A stretch of DNA of 64,000 bases from NCBI RefSeq assembly GCF_023168325.1, contig NZ_AP025688.1, positions 1,736,001 to 1,800,000 on the forward strand, given 5' to 3'. Positions 30,060 through 39,189 of this stretch are shown piece after piece (position 1 is the stretch's first letter; the number at the start of each line of letters is the position of its first letter). The notes beneath the pieces were generated by a model. It did no database searches, was not told where the DNA came from, and worked only from the letters and a program-made list of their open reading frames with translations. Both the position numbers and the translations under genes were made by a program. The DNA comes from Tsukamurella sp. PLM1 (lineage in GTDB: Bacteria > Actinomycetota > Actinomycetes > Mycobacteriales > Mycobacteriaceae).

Positions 30060-30668
30060 TCAGCGACCCGCCTGGACCTTCTGGATCTGGGCGCGGAACA
30101 CCTGCCAGAACCGGGCGGTGTTGGCCGGGGTCTGGCTCAGTCCGGCGACGAAGACGTCGACGGTGTAGCCGTTCACATCGGCGAATCCCTCGACGGACTG
30201 CAGGCGCCCGTCCTTGTGGTTGGTGAGGATCACGGGGTTGTACCGCGCCAGGTCGCCCGGCACCGCGGGGCGGCCCTTGGACTCGCCGCACTGCGCGACC
30301 GCGGTGCGCCACTGGCCGGTGACCGGCGGCGACAGCACGGCGGACGCCATCAGCGAGTAGCCGTTGCGGGCGGTGGCGGTGGCACCGTCGAGCCCGGCGA
30401 GCGTGCGGTTGAGGCGATCGGTGGTGGCGCGGCATTCCGGCGTGACATCGCCCTCCGCGCCGACCTTCGACGCCCGCGCGTTCGGGGTGACCCGATAGTC
30501 GTTGGAACCGGCCGGGAACTGGGCCTTGGTGAGCAGGAGCGCCGTGCTGACCGGCGCGGCCGAGGCCGCCGGTGCGACGAGCGCGGAGCCGGTCGCGAGG
30601 GTGGCGACGAGGGCGGCGGCCGAGGCGAAGCGCGTACGGCGCGAGGTCGACGTGGAGTTCGCAGTCAT
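30060..30668 (-). CDS. Secreted protein of unknown function, paralogue B
   Basis: A 202-residue exported protein with a twin-Arg-containing N-terminus and signal peptide (residues ~1-37, ending ASAAPV). Shared with the downstream neighbour are FPAGSNDYRV, two cysteines (PECRATT, VAQCGES) and FWQVFRAQIQKVQAG at the end, so the pair is a tandem duplication. An in-frame ATG four codons upstream is an alternative start. Function unknown; the fold may be a small extracytoplasmic sensor or binding domain. Confidence 0.7.
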   Translation of the reverse strand: MTANSTSTSRRTRFASAAALVATLATGSALVAPAASAAPVSTALLLTKAQFPAGSNDYRVTPNARASKVGAEGDVTPECRATTDRLNRTLAGLDGATATARNGYSLMASAVLSPPVTGQWRTAVAQCGESKGRPAVPGDLARYNPVILTNHKDGRLQSVEGFADVNGYTVDVFVAGLSQTPANTARFWQVFRAQIQKVQAGR

Positions 30669-30766
30669 GGCGTGAAGCATACGACAGTTCCGGTTGATTT
30701 CAGTGCACTGATGGTTGGTCAGGGGGAACGGTGGGTCGGGGAACCGGGGAAGGGCGACGCGAGGAC

Positions 30767-30772
30767 TAGGGT
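30767..30772 (+). promoter_or_regulatory. Leaderless -10 element of the TIGR03085 gene
   Basis: TAGGGT followed by six bases and GTG 30779. Confidence 0.45.
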
Positions 30773-30778
30773 GGCGGC

Positions 30779-31395
30779 GTGAAGCCTGCTCGGATCGAAC
30801 GCGCCGCCCTCGTCGATGCGGCCCGCGCCGCCGGACCCGACGCGCCCACCCTGTGCGGCGAGTGGAACGTCCGCGAACTGCTCGCCCATCTCGTTGTCCG
30901 CGAGGGCCGTCTCGACGCGGCGCCGGGCATCCTGCTGCGCCCCCTCGCCGGTTACACGGAGCATGTGCAGGCGAAGTACGCGGCACGGCCGTTCGACGAA
31001 CTCCTCGACGCCGTCGCCGACGGCCACCGCGACTGTCGCCGTTCCGGCTCGTCGACGAACAGGCCAACCTCGGCGAGTACTTCGTCCACGCCGAGGACAT
31101 TCGGCGCGCACGCCCGGGTTGGTCGCCTCGCGTCCTGGATCCCGGCGTGCAGCGCGGTCTGGAGGCGGTCGTGGCCCGGATCGCGCGGATGACGATGCGC
31201 GGCGCCCCGCTGCGGATCAGCCTCACGACCGAGACCGGCACCGTGGTGACGGTGGGGCGCGGACCGTCGGTCGCGGTGATCGGCTCGATCGGCGAGGTGG
31301 CGATGTGGGCGTTCGGCCGCGACGAGGCGCTCGTGACGTTCGAGGGCGGCGACACGGACATCGAACTTCTGGGGTCGGTGGTCCGCGCGCTGTAG
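30779..31395 (+). CDS. TIGR03085-like metal-binding protein (apparent frameshift)
   Basis: A DinB/maleylpyruvate-isomerase-like protein of ~205 residues. The family motifs GPDAPTLCGEWNVRELLAHL (~19-38) and the second metal region ANLGEYFVHAEDIRRA are visible. One base is missing near 31033; restoring it reads DLSPFRLVDEQANL. The actinobacteria-specific family has no firm function and may use mycothiol. It is distantly related to the gene at 21495. Confidence 0.8.
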
Positions 31396-31457
31396 CGACC
31401 CGCCGTAGGCGCTGCTGTTACATGTGTGGCACTTGATACGGATGGGGTTACTGTCGA

Positions 31458-31463
31458 TAGACT
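31458..31463 (+). promoter_or_regulatory. Leaderless -10 element of ftsK
   Basis: TAGACT followed by six bases and ATG 31470. Confidence 0.5.
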
Positions 31464-31469
31464 GACCCC

Positions 31470-34157
31470 ATGGCATCGAAGACCACCAGCCGCACGCAGG
31501 CGGGCAGCCGCGGCGCGAGCTCCCGTACCGCGAGCTCGCGCGCGGGCGGCGGCAGCCGCGCGGCGAGCCCGACGCGCAGTCGCCAGCCCGCGCCGCGCGC
31601 CCGCGGCAAGCAGGCAGCGCCGGCGCGGGGACCGCCTCTGCGGCCGGTAGGGGAGTGGGGCGCGGGCTCGGCGCCGGCTGGAAACTGCTGGCCAAGGGTG
31701 TCGGCGGCGCGGTCCGCACGGGGAGTGCGCCGACCGAGACGACGGTGCTCGAGCCGGGCGCCGAAACGACGCCGCCACGCCCGACGCACTCGCGCGACGG
31801 TCTCGCGCTCGCCCTGTTCGCCGTCGCGATCGTGCTCGGCGCCGCGCTCTACTTCGACGCGGGCGGTCCCGTCGGCTCGTTCTTCTCGACCGGGGTCCGC
31901 GCGGTCGTCGGCTGGTTCGCGGTCCTCGTCCCGCCGCTCGCGATCGCGCTCGGCGTGGTCATGATGCGCCGCCCCGACAACCCCGCCGCGCACGTCCGGC
32001 ATCGCGTCGGCGGCGCGCTGATCGTCCTGCCCTTCCTGGGGTTGCTGCACATCGCCGCCGGCCGACCCGCCGATTTCGACGGCAGGTCGGCGTCCGGCGG
32101 GTACCTCGGCTACGTCGTCGGAGGCCCGCTCACGGATGGCTTCACGCCGTGGATCTCGGTGCCGCTCCTCGTCCTGGTCGCGCTGTTCGGCCTGCTCCTG
32201 GTGAGCGGGATGACGGTGCGCGAGATCGTCGACCGGCTCAAGTTCTACTTCGGCGTCGACCTGCGGGAGCAGTACGGCGAGGCCGACGGCGACCCGGCCG
32301 ACGACGGTGATCTCGACTCGCCGTTCGCGGCCTTCGAGTCCGGCAGGTCCGGTGCGGCCGTGCGGGCCCTCGCCCTACGGCGACCCGTACGACAACTATC
32401 CGGCCGACCCGGAGCCGCCCGCGCGCGGACGCCGGCGCAAGGCCGCCGCGGCCGCCGATGCGACCGAGGCCGACGAGTCACCGTCTGACCGGGTGACCGA
32501 GCCGATCGCGCCGGAGCCGGAACCGTCGGACGAGCCGACCGTCGAGGTCGAACCGAAGGCGACGCGCGCGCGGCCCCGTCGGGCGGCCGTGGTGAAGGAC
32601 CACACGCCGCCCCCCGCGCCGAAGTCGGAGGAGTTCACGGTGGCGCGGACCATCGAGAGCGACGACTACGTGCTCCCGCCGGCGGATCTGCTCATCGAGG
32701 GCGAACCGGCGAAGGCCGGAACCAGCGCCAACGACGCCATGATCGACGCGATCAGCGGCGTCATGGAGCAGTTCAAGATCGACGCCGCCGTGACCGGGTA
32801 CACCCGCGGACCGACGGTGACGCGGTACGAGCTCGAGCTCGGCCCGGGCGTGAAGGTCGAGAAGGTCACCGCGCTGCACCGCAACATCTCCTACGCGGTC
32901 GCGACCGACAACGTGCGGCTGCTGGCCCCGATTCCCGGCAAGTCCGCAGTGGGCATCGAGGTGCCGAACACCGACCGCGAGATGGTGCGCCTGGCCGACG
33001 TGCTGGCGGCGGACAACACCCGCAGGGACACGCACCCGCTGGTGATCGGCCTCGGCAAGGACATCGAGGGCGAGATGGTCAACGCCAACCTCGCGAAGAT
33101 GCCCCACCTCCTGGTCGCCGGCTCGACGGGCTCGGGCAAGTCGAGCTTCGTGAACTCGATGCTGGTCTCGCTGCTGGCGCGCGCGACGCCCGACGAGGTG
33201 CGGATGATCCTCATCGACCCGAAGATGGTCGAGCTGACCCCGTACGAGGGCATCCCGCACCTCATCACGCCCATCATCACCGACCCGAAGAAGGCCGCTG
33301 CCGCGCTGGCCTGGCTCGTGGAGGAGATGGAGCAGCGGTACAAGGACATGCAGGCCTCGCGCGTGCGGCACATCGACGACTTCAACCGGAAGGTGCGCTC
33401 GGGCGAGATCTCCACGCCGCTCGGCAGCGAGCGCGTGTACCGGCCGTACCCGTACATCGTCGCCATCGTCGACGAGCTCGCGGACCTCATGATGACCGCC
33501 CCACGCGACGTCGAGGAGGCGATCGTTCGGATCACGCAGAAGGCCCGGGCCGCCGGCATCCACCTGGTGCTGGCGACGCAGCGGCCGTCGGTGGACGTGG
33601 TCACCGGCCTGATCAAGACGAACGTGCCGTCGCGGCTGGCGTTCGCCACGTCGTCGCTGACCGATTCGCGGGTCATCCTCGACCAGCCCGGCGCCGAGAA
33701 GCTCATCGGGATGGGCGACGCGCTCTTCCTGCCGATGGGCGGCAAGACCACCCGAATGCAGGGCGCGTTCATCACCGACGAGGAGATCGGGTCCGTCGTC
33801 GACTTCGTGAAGAACCAGGCGGAGCCGGAGTACGCCGAGAACGTGACGGTACAGAAGGTCGAGAAGAAGGACGTTGACCCCGACATCGGCGACGACCTCG
33901 ACGTGTTCCTGCAGGCGGTGGAGTTGGTCGTGTCGTCGCAGTTCGGCTCGACGTCGATGCTGCAGCGCAAGCTGCGCGTGGGGTTCGCCAAGGCCGGCCG
34001 CCTCATGGACCTCATGGAGACCCGCGACATCGTGGGGCCGTCGGAGGGGTCGAAGGCGCGCGAGGTGCTCGTCACGCCCGACGAGCTGCCCGGCCTGATG
34101 GTGGTTCTGCGCGGCGGCGACGCGCCTGCTTCGGAGGACGAGGAGCCGGACTTCTGA
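31470..34157 (+). CDS. ftsK: DNA translocase FtsK (apparent frameshifts)
   Basis: A septum-located dsDNA pump that clears and unlinks chromosome termini at division. An Arg/Ser-rich N-terminal tail leads into about four TM helices (for example [18 protein letters not shown]). A Pro/Glu linker is followed by the alpha-beta motor domain with Walker [15 protein letters not shown], Walker [14 protein letters not shown] and [11 protein letters not shown], and by a C-terminal winged-helix gamma domain ([20 protein letters not shown]). Frame breaks near 31622-31632 (one base) and 32358-32376 (two bases) lie in GC-rich stretches. FtsK is essential or nearly so, hence these look like sequence errors. 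Confidence 0.93.
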
Positions 34158-34177
34158 TAGTGTCGGGCCTGCATGTG

Positions 34178-34291
34178 TGAGGGGAGTATCCCGCTCGCGG
34201 CGTGAACGTCAGCACGGTGGATCGACATCCACCCGGGCGCGCCGGACCCGCAGGTCGGGTCGGGAGAGACCTCCGGATCTGTACCGGAGGT
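34178..34291 (+). ncRNA. yybP-ykoY manganese riboswitch
   Basis: Upstream of the terC-family gene are the conserved yybP-ykoY elements in order: GGGGAGTA (34181-34188), CGTCAGCACGG (about 34207-34217), a GGTGGATCGACATCCACC stem, CCGGGCGCGCCGG, and the terminal GGGAGAGACC (34261-34270). A perfect 8-bp hairpin follows (ACCTCCGG 34269-34276, CCGGAGGT 34284-34291) whose 3' arm contains the GGAGG ribosome-binding site of ATG 34299. Mn2+ binding is known for this class; translational control by exposing the site is inferred. Confidence 0.85.
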
Positions 34292-34298
34292 GTATGCA

Positions 34299-35324
34299 AT
34301 GCAAGTTTCGGCTGTCGTCTGGATCGTCTCGATCCTGGTGGTTCTCGGCCTCTTCGTCTTCGATTTCTTCAGTCACGTGCGGACGCCGCACGAGCCCACG
34401 CTGAAGGAATCCGGGTTCTGGTCCGCGGTCTACATCGGCATCGCGATCGTCTTCGGCATCGGGGTCTGGGCGGTCTCGGGGCCGAAGTACGGTGGTGAGT
34501 ACTTCGCCGGTTTCGTGACGGAGAAGGCGCTGTCCGTCGACAACCTCTTCGTGTTCGTCATCATCATGGCGAAGTTCGCGGTGCCCCGGATCTATCAGCA
34601 GAAGGTGCTGCTGATCGGCATCGTGATGGCGCTGGTGATGCGCGGCGCGTTCATCGCGGTCGGCGCCGCGGCGATCTCCGCGTACTCCTGGGTGTTCTAC
34701 ATCTTCGGCGCGTTCCTGCTGTACACCGCGATCAAGCTGGTGCGCGAGGCCTCGTCCGAGGAGGGGCCCATCGAGGACGAGAAGGAGCGCGAGGGCCGCG
34801 TCGCAGCGCTGTTCAAGCGGATCGTCCCGACCACGGACCAGTACGACGGCGACAAGCTGATCACCAAGGTGAACGGGCGGAAGGTCGCGACGCCGCTGCT
34901 GCTGGCGCTGGTCGTCATCGGCTTCACCGACGTCCTGTTCGCCCTCGACTCCATCCCCGCGATCTACGGCCTCACGCAGGAGCCGTACCTGGTGTTCATG
35001 GCGAACGCGTTCGCGCTCATGGGTCTGCGGCAGCTGTACTTCCTCATCGGTGGGCTGCTCGATCGGCTCGTGTACCTGTCCTACGGACTGTCGATCGTGC
35101 TGGGCTTCATCGGCGTCAAGCTGGTACTGCACGCGCTGCACGAGAACACGCTGCCCTTCATCAACGGCGGTGAGCACCTCGCGGTCCCGGAGATCTCCAC
35201 CGGGCTGTCGCTCTCGGTGATCCTCGGTGTGCTCGTGATCACGACCGTGGCGTCGTTGATCAAGTCCAAGCGAGACGGGCAGAAGGCACTCGATGACGGC
35301 GGTTCCGGTCCGGCCTCGGAGTAG
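34299..35324 (+). CDS. TerC family (Alx-like) membrane protein, probable Mn2+ exporter
   Basis: A 341-residue, 8-9 TM protein of the TerC/Alx family in the LysE superfamily. Family motifs include EKALSVDNLFVFVIIM (~78-93) and DVLFALDSIPAIYGLT (~213-228), whose acidic residues bind cation. Alx/TerC proteins export Mn2+ or load it into extracytoplasmic enzymes. ATG 34299 is eight bases after GGAGG, which sits in the riboswitch expression hairpin; the in-frame GTG at 34290 overlaps that site and is rejected. Confidence 0.92.
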   Translation: MQVSAVVWIVSILVVLGLFVFDFFSHVRTPHEPTLKESGFWSAVYIGIAIVFGIGVWAVSGPKYGGEYFAGFVTEKALSVDNLFVFVIIMAKFAVPRIYQQKVLLIGIVMALVMRGAFIAVGAAAISAYSWVFYIFGAFLLYTAIKLVREASSEEGPIEDEKEREGRVAALFKRIVPTTDQYDGDKLITKVNGRKVATPLLLALVVIGFTDVLFALDSIPAIYGLTQEPYLVFMANAFALMGLRQLYFLIGGLLDRLVYLSYGLSIVLGFIGVKLVLHALHENTLPFINGGEHLAVPEISTGLSLSVILGVLVITTVASLIKSKRDGQKALDDGGSGPASE

Positions 35325-35326
35325 TC

Positions 35327-35503
35327 GATGCGTTCCACAAGGACTCCGTGCGCTTCCGGGGCGATCACGACAAGCGCAACGCCTTCGCCCGCCTGGGGTT
35401 CACGGTGCTGGCCGTCACCTGGCACGACGTGGTGAACACTCCGATCAGCGTGGTGGAAGCCGTGGTCGAGGTCCTCAGCGAGCGCCGCAGCGCCGCGTCA
35501 TGA
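35327..35503 (+). pseudogene. C-terminal remnant of a DUF559-like protein
   Basis: Fifty-eight open codons read DAFHKDSVRFRGDHDKRNAF, then LGFTVLAVTWHDVV and a stop. This resembles the C-terminal end of DUF559 (Vsr/very-short-patch-repair-like fold) proteins. No start codon or N-terminal part precedes it; the TerC stop is three bases upstream. It is most likely a deletion remnant, convergent with and overlapping the methyltransferase gene by six bases. Confidence 0.55.
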
Positions 35504-36238
35504 GGGCATCACGCCGACGGCCACTGTGGCCTGTCGTTCGTCGTCGATCTCGATGTGCGTGAGCAGGCCCGCCGACCGCAGGGCCGCGATCGTGTAGGTG
35601 ACCTGCTGTCGGCCCGTTTCGATCAGGACACGGCCGCCGGGACGCAGCCACCGCGGAGCGTCCAGCGCGATGCGCCGGTGCAAAGACAGTCCGTCCGGGC
35701 CGCCGTCGAGCGCCAGCCGGGGCTCGTTGTCGCGGGCCTCCGCGGGCATGGTCGCGATCGCCGCGGTGGGGACATACGGTGCGTTCGCCGCGATCACGTC
35801 GACGGTGCCGCGAAGCTCGGCCGGTAGGGGCCCGTACAGATCGCCCAGCAGCACCGTTGCCTCGGGTGCGTTGCGGGTGGCGAACTCGGTCGAGGCGCGG
35901 TCGATGTCCGCGGCGTACGTCTTCGCCGAGGCAGCGGTCGCGGCGATCGGGCCCGCACCGCAGCACAGCTCGACGAGGACCCCATGGCAGTCGGCGAGTT
36001 GCGACAGGAACTCGGTGCGCCGGCGGGGGACGAACACCCCCGGCCCCACCGCGAGGCGGCGTCCGCGGAACTCCACCCAGCCGAGCAGGTACTCGAGCGG
36101 CTCACCCGCGCAGCGGCGCCGGACCAGCGCGTCGAGAGTGGCGCCCGACGCGGCGGCCTCGAGGAGTGCGGCCTCCCGTTCGGCGAAGACGCAGCCCGCA
36201 GCCCGGAGGTCGCTGATCACGGTCACGGGTGGAGTCAA
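35498..36238 (-). CDS. PrmC-related N5-glutamine methyltransferase-like protein
   Basis: A class I SAM-dependent methyltransferase of 246 residues, like the TIGR03704 PrmC relatives of actinobacteria. EPLEYLLGWVEFRGRRLAVG (~46-65), the SAM motif LVELCCGAGPIAA (~88-100) and, at the substrate motif, NAPYVP in place of the canonical NPPY. Whether it still methylates the GGQ motif of release factors is uncertain because of that change. The first codon used here is TTG; GTG 36226 is an alternative. Confidence 0.78.
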   Translation of the reverse strand: MTPPVTVISDLRAAGCVFAEREAALLEAAASGATLDALVRRRCAGEPLEYLLGWVEFRGRRLAVGPGVFVPRRRTEFLSQLADCHGVLVELCCGAGPIAATAASAKTYAADIDRASTEFATRNAPEATVLLGDLYGPLPAELRGTVDVIAANAPYVPTAAIATMPAEARDNEPRLALDGGPDGLSLHRRIALDAPRWLRPGGRVLIETGRQQVTYTIAALRSAGLLTHIEIDDERQATVAVGVMPS

Positions 36239-36407
36239 TCACGGTCAGCCGTCATCGACGACGCTCTCGACAGCCCCGACCGCCGGCGCCCACCGTGCTG
36301 CGCGGCCGTGCGGGCGGGCCGGATCGAGCGGTGATCGCGCGGGTCGTCCGGCCGAGGACTAGTCTGCGATCGACGCCGGACCGGTCCGGCCGGAACGGGG
36401 AGTGCGC

Positions 36408-37181
36408 ATGTACGGACAGCAACCGGTGCCGCCGAGGGGGCCGTTCGTCCCGGTCGGCGCGAAACCCGCGAAACCGGGCCCGACGGGGCCGGGCGTCGCC
36501 ATCGGTTCGGCGTGCGTCCCGATCGCCTTCATCGTAGGGATCTTCGTCGTCCGGTTCGTGGTCGAGCAGTTCGACCTGGGCGGCTGGTTCGCCTCGCTGG
36601 CGTTCGTCGCGCTGGACGTGATTCCGTTGGTGTATCTGCTCGTCGTGGGCCGCGGCATGGTCGGCAAGCTCGTCGGCGGCGGCCTGATGGCCTTCGCGCT
36701 CGTGCTCGACCTGGTGAACGTCGTCTTCGTCCGGCTCGTCGACGGGTGGCCGACCTGGGCGGAAGTCCTCAACTTCGCACTCGGGCTGCTCATCACGATC
36801 GTGGTGATCACCGCGTGGGGAATCGCCCGCCGCGCCGGGTGGCTGTGGACCGTCTCGATTCCGGTCGGGATCGTCACCTGGGCGATCTGGACCTTCGGTC
36901 TCAGCGACATGTCGTTCTTCGCCTTCGACCACTATGACGGCAAGACCTTCGGGAACTACTTCGCGCGGCCCGTCCTGTTCGTGGTCGTGCAGTACGTGAC
37001 CCCGATCGTGATCGGTTGGCTGCTCGAGGTGCTGACCCGGGGCTCCACGACCACACCGCTCGCGCAGCAGCCGCCCGCGGGGCCCTGGCAGCAGGGCGGA
37101 CAGTTCGGGCCCGGCCGGCAGTACGGACAGCGCCCGCAGGGATCGCAGCAGAACTTCCGCCCAGGACCGCCGCAGTACTGA
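36408..37181 (+). CDS. Polytopic membrane protein, paralogue 1
   Basis: A 257-residue protein starting MYGQQPVPPRGPFVPVG, followed by about six hydrophobic helices (for example IAFIVGIFVVRFVV, LLITIVVITAWGIA) and a Gln/Pro/Gly-rich cytoplasmic tail. It shares the MYGQQ start, proline-rich leader, GWLW motif and tail composition with the next gene, so they are tandem paralogues. No family recognised. Confidence 0.7.
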   Translation: MYGQQPVPPRGPFVPVGAKPAKPGPTGPGVAIGSACVPIAFIVGIFVVRFVVEQFDLGGWFASLAFVALDVIPLVYLLVVGRGMVGKLVGGGLMAFALVLDLVNVVFVRLVDGWPTWAEVLNFALGLLITIVVITAWGIARRAGWLWTVSIPVGIVTWAIWTFGLSDMSFFAFDHYDGKTFGNYFARPVLFVVVQYVTPIVIGWLLEVLTRGSTTTPLAQQPPAGPWQQGGQFGPGRQYGQRPQGSQQNFRPGPPQY

Positions 37182-37283
37182 CGCGTCATCCGAACGGATG
37201 AATCCCGGGTCCGGCGCGGGCGCAGGGGCGGAGTCCGCACTACGCTCTCCTCGGCCCGATCGCCGGGCGGGACTGGGGAGCGC

Positions 37284-38044
37284 GTGTACGGACAGCAATC
37301 AGGACCTGCCGGTGGCCCGACGGTGCCGCCCGCCCGGTCGGGCAAGCCGGGGCCGACCGGGACGAGGATGGCACTCGCCTCCGGGGGCATCGCGTTCTTC
37401 TGCCTGCTGGTGGCGTTCGGCCTACGCGCGCTCCACTCGACTGGTGCCGTGCCGGCCGGTGCGGTCTCCGTGGTGCCCTACCTCATCGTGGTGGTCTACC
37501 TCGCCCTGGTCGGCCGGGGTGCGCTGGGCAGGATCGCCGGGGCGGGTTGCTGGCTCGTCGCAGGCGCTCTCTCGGTGATTCCGGTGATCGCTCCGTGGGC
37601 GTTCATCCGAACCGATGCGGGGGCCATCCTGATGATCGTGTTGTCAGCGTTCGGCGTGGTGCTCGCCACGGTCGGCTGGGGAGTCGCGCGACGCGACGGC
37701 TGGCTGTGGCTGGTGAGTGTGCCCGCTGCGCTCGTCATGTGGGCCTTGCTCAACTGGGGGTTGGGTCCCGCGGTCCGGGAGCGGTGGGGCGCACCCCGTA
37801 TCTCTACGTCGGCGCCGTCCTGTCGATCCTGCTGATTCGCGTGATTCCGATCCTCGTCGGCTGGGCCGCGGAGGCTGTCGAGCGGTCGATGCGTCATCCT
37901 CGGCCCGGTGCGCCCCTGCCGAATCGGGGCAGGCCGCATCCGAATCCGGCGCCGCCTCAGGGGCACTGGCAGTGGCATCCCGCGCAACAACCGACGGGGC
38001 CCGGCGCCCGGATGCCGGGCGGGAACCCTCCGTCCGAGAATTGA
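37284..38044 (+). CDS. Polytopic membrane protein, paralogue 2 (apparent frameshift)
   Basis: A ~253-residue protein whose GTG start gives MYGQQSGPAGGPTVPPARSG, then membrane helices (VVPYLIVVVYLALVGRGALG) and WGVARRDGWLWLVSVP like paralogue 1. The frame breaks near 37786-37789 in a GGGG run; one G restores RTPYLYVGAVLSILLIRVIP and the Pro/Gln-rich tail. Function unknown. It converges with argA four bases away. Confidence 0.65.
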
Positions 38045-38048
38045 ATCA

Positions 38049-38555
38049 CTACAGCGTGACGAGCATGCGGGTGTTGCCGAGGGTGTTCGGCTTGACGTAG
38101 CTCAGGTCGAGGAACTCGGCGACGCCCTCGTCGTAGCTGCGGCAGAGCTCGTTGTAGACCTCGGCGCTCACGGGTGTTCCGTCGATCTCCTCGAAGCCGT
38201 GCCGGCCGAAGAAGGTGGTCTCGAAGGTCAGCACGAACACGCGCCGCAGTTCCAGGAAACGCGCCTCGTCGAGCAGTCGCGCGACGATCTTGTGCCCGAT
38301 CCCGTGGCCCTTCACGGCCGGATTGACGGCGAGGGTGCGGATCTCACCGAGATCGGACCACAGGACGTGCAGCGCGCCGCAGCCCTGGACCTCGCCGTCC
38401 ACCTCGTACACCCAGAACTCCTGTACCGATTCGTACAGGGTGACCAGGTTCTTCTCCAGCAGGATCTTCCCGGCGTACACGTCGATGAGGCGCTTGATCG
38501 CGGGGACGTCGGAGGTCCGGGCGCGGCGGAGCACATCGTCGTGGTCGGTGTTCAC
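38049..38555 (-). CDS. argA: Amino-acid N-acetyltransferase (N-acetylglutamate synthase), GNAT
   Basis: A 168-residue GNAT enzyme collinear with Rv2747, the short-form N-acetylglutamate synthase that commits glutamate to arginine synthesis. GEIRTLAVNPAVKGHGIGHK (~96-115) is the acetyl-CoA-binding motif, and FETTFFGRHGFEEI is characteristic of ArgA GNAT domains. The GTG 38555 start is preceded by TACTGT and six bases, implying a leaderless mRNA; the long upstream open frame is non-homologous and rejected. Divergent from pgsA. Confidence 0.88.
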   Translation of the reverse strand: MNTDHDDVLRRARTSDVPAIKRLIDVYAGKILLEKNLVTLYESVQEFWVYEVDGEVQGCGALHVLWSDLGEIRTLAVNPAVKGHGIGHKIVARLLDEARFLELRRVFVLTFETTFFGRHGFEEIDGTPVSAEVYNELCRSYDEGVAEFLDLSYVKPNTLGNTRMLVTL

Positions 38556-38561
38556 CGACAA

Positions 38562-38567
38562 ACAGTA
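38562..38567 (-). promoter_or_regulatory. Leaderless -10 element of argA
   Basis: TACTGT on the minus strand, six bases before GTG 38555. Confidence 0.45.
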
Positions 38568-38597
38568 GCGCGCAGGGCCGCGGAATCGAGCTACCGA

Positions 38598-38603
38598 TAG
38601 GCT
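38598..38603 (+). promoter_or_regulatory. Leaderless -10 element of pgsA
   Basis: TAGGCT followed by seven bases and GTG 38611. Confidence 0.45.
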
Positions 38604-38610
38604 GAGCGGC

Positions 38611-39189
38611 GTGAGTGCATCGGAAGGCGCGGTCCCGACGGGCACACGTGTCTCGAACGTCAACGTGGCGAACGCGCTGACGGTGCTCCGGATCGTACTC
38701 GTCCCGGTGTTCCTGGCAGCGCTGTTCGTGGACGGCGGGCATGACGCGCGGTGGCGCTGGATCGCCTTCGCCGTGTTCGCGATCGCGATGATCACCGATC
38801 GGATCGACGGCCAGATCGCCCGCCGTTACGGGCTCATCACCGAATTCGGCAAGCTCATGGATCCGATCGCGGACAAGGCGCTCACCGGCGCCGCGTTCAT
38901 CGGACTCTCGGTGCTGGGGGACCTGCCGTGGTGGGTGACGGCCGTGATCCTCGCCCGCGAGCTGGGAATCACCGTGTTCCGCTTCGTCGTGATCCGCGAC
39001 GGCGTCATCCCCGCGAGCCGTGGCGGCAAACTCAAGACGCTGCTGCAGACCATCGCGATCGGCCTGTACCTCATGCCGCTGCAGCCCTGGATGGACATCC
39101 CGAGCGCGGTCGTGATGGGCGCGGCCGTGGTGGTCACGGTGTGGACCGGCGTCGACTACCTGCAGAGCTGGTGGCGTGCCCGCAGGTGA
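38611..39189 (+). CDS. pgsA: CDP-diacylglycerol-glycerol-3-phosphate 3-phosphatidyltransferase
   Basis: Makes phosphatidylglycerol phosphate from CDP-diacylglycerol; integral membrane, 192 residues with about six helices. The CDP-alcohol phosphatidyltransferase motif D-G-x2-A-R-x8-G-x3-D-x3-D is complete (DGQIARR, then GKLMDPIADK, ~69-92). It matches pgsA3 (Rv2746c) by position. The 3' end overlaps cinA by 14 bases. Confidence 0.93.
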   Translation: MSASEGAVPTGTRVSNVNVANALTVLRIVLVPVFLAALFVDGGHDARWRWIAFAVFAIAMITDRIDGQIARRYGLITEFGKLMDPIADKALTGAAFIGLSVLGDLPWWVTAVILARELGITVFRFVVIRDGVIPASRGGKLKTLLQTIAIGLYLMPLQPWMDIPSAVVMGAAVVVTVWTGVDYLQSWWRARR

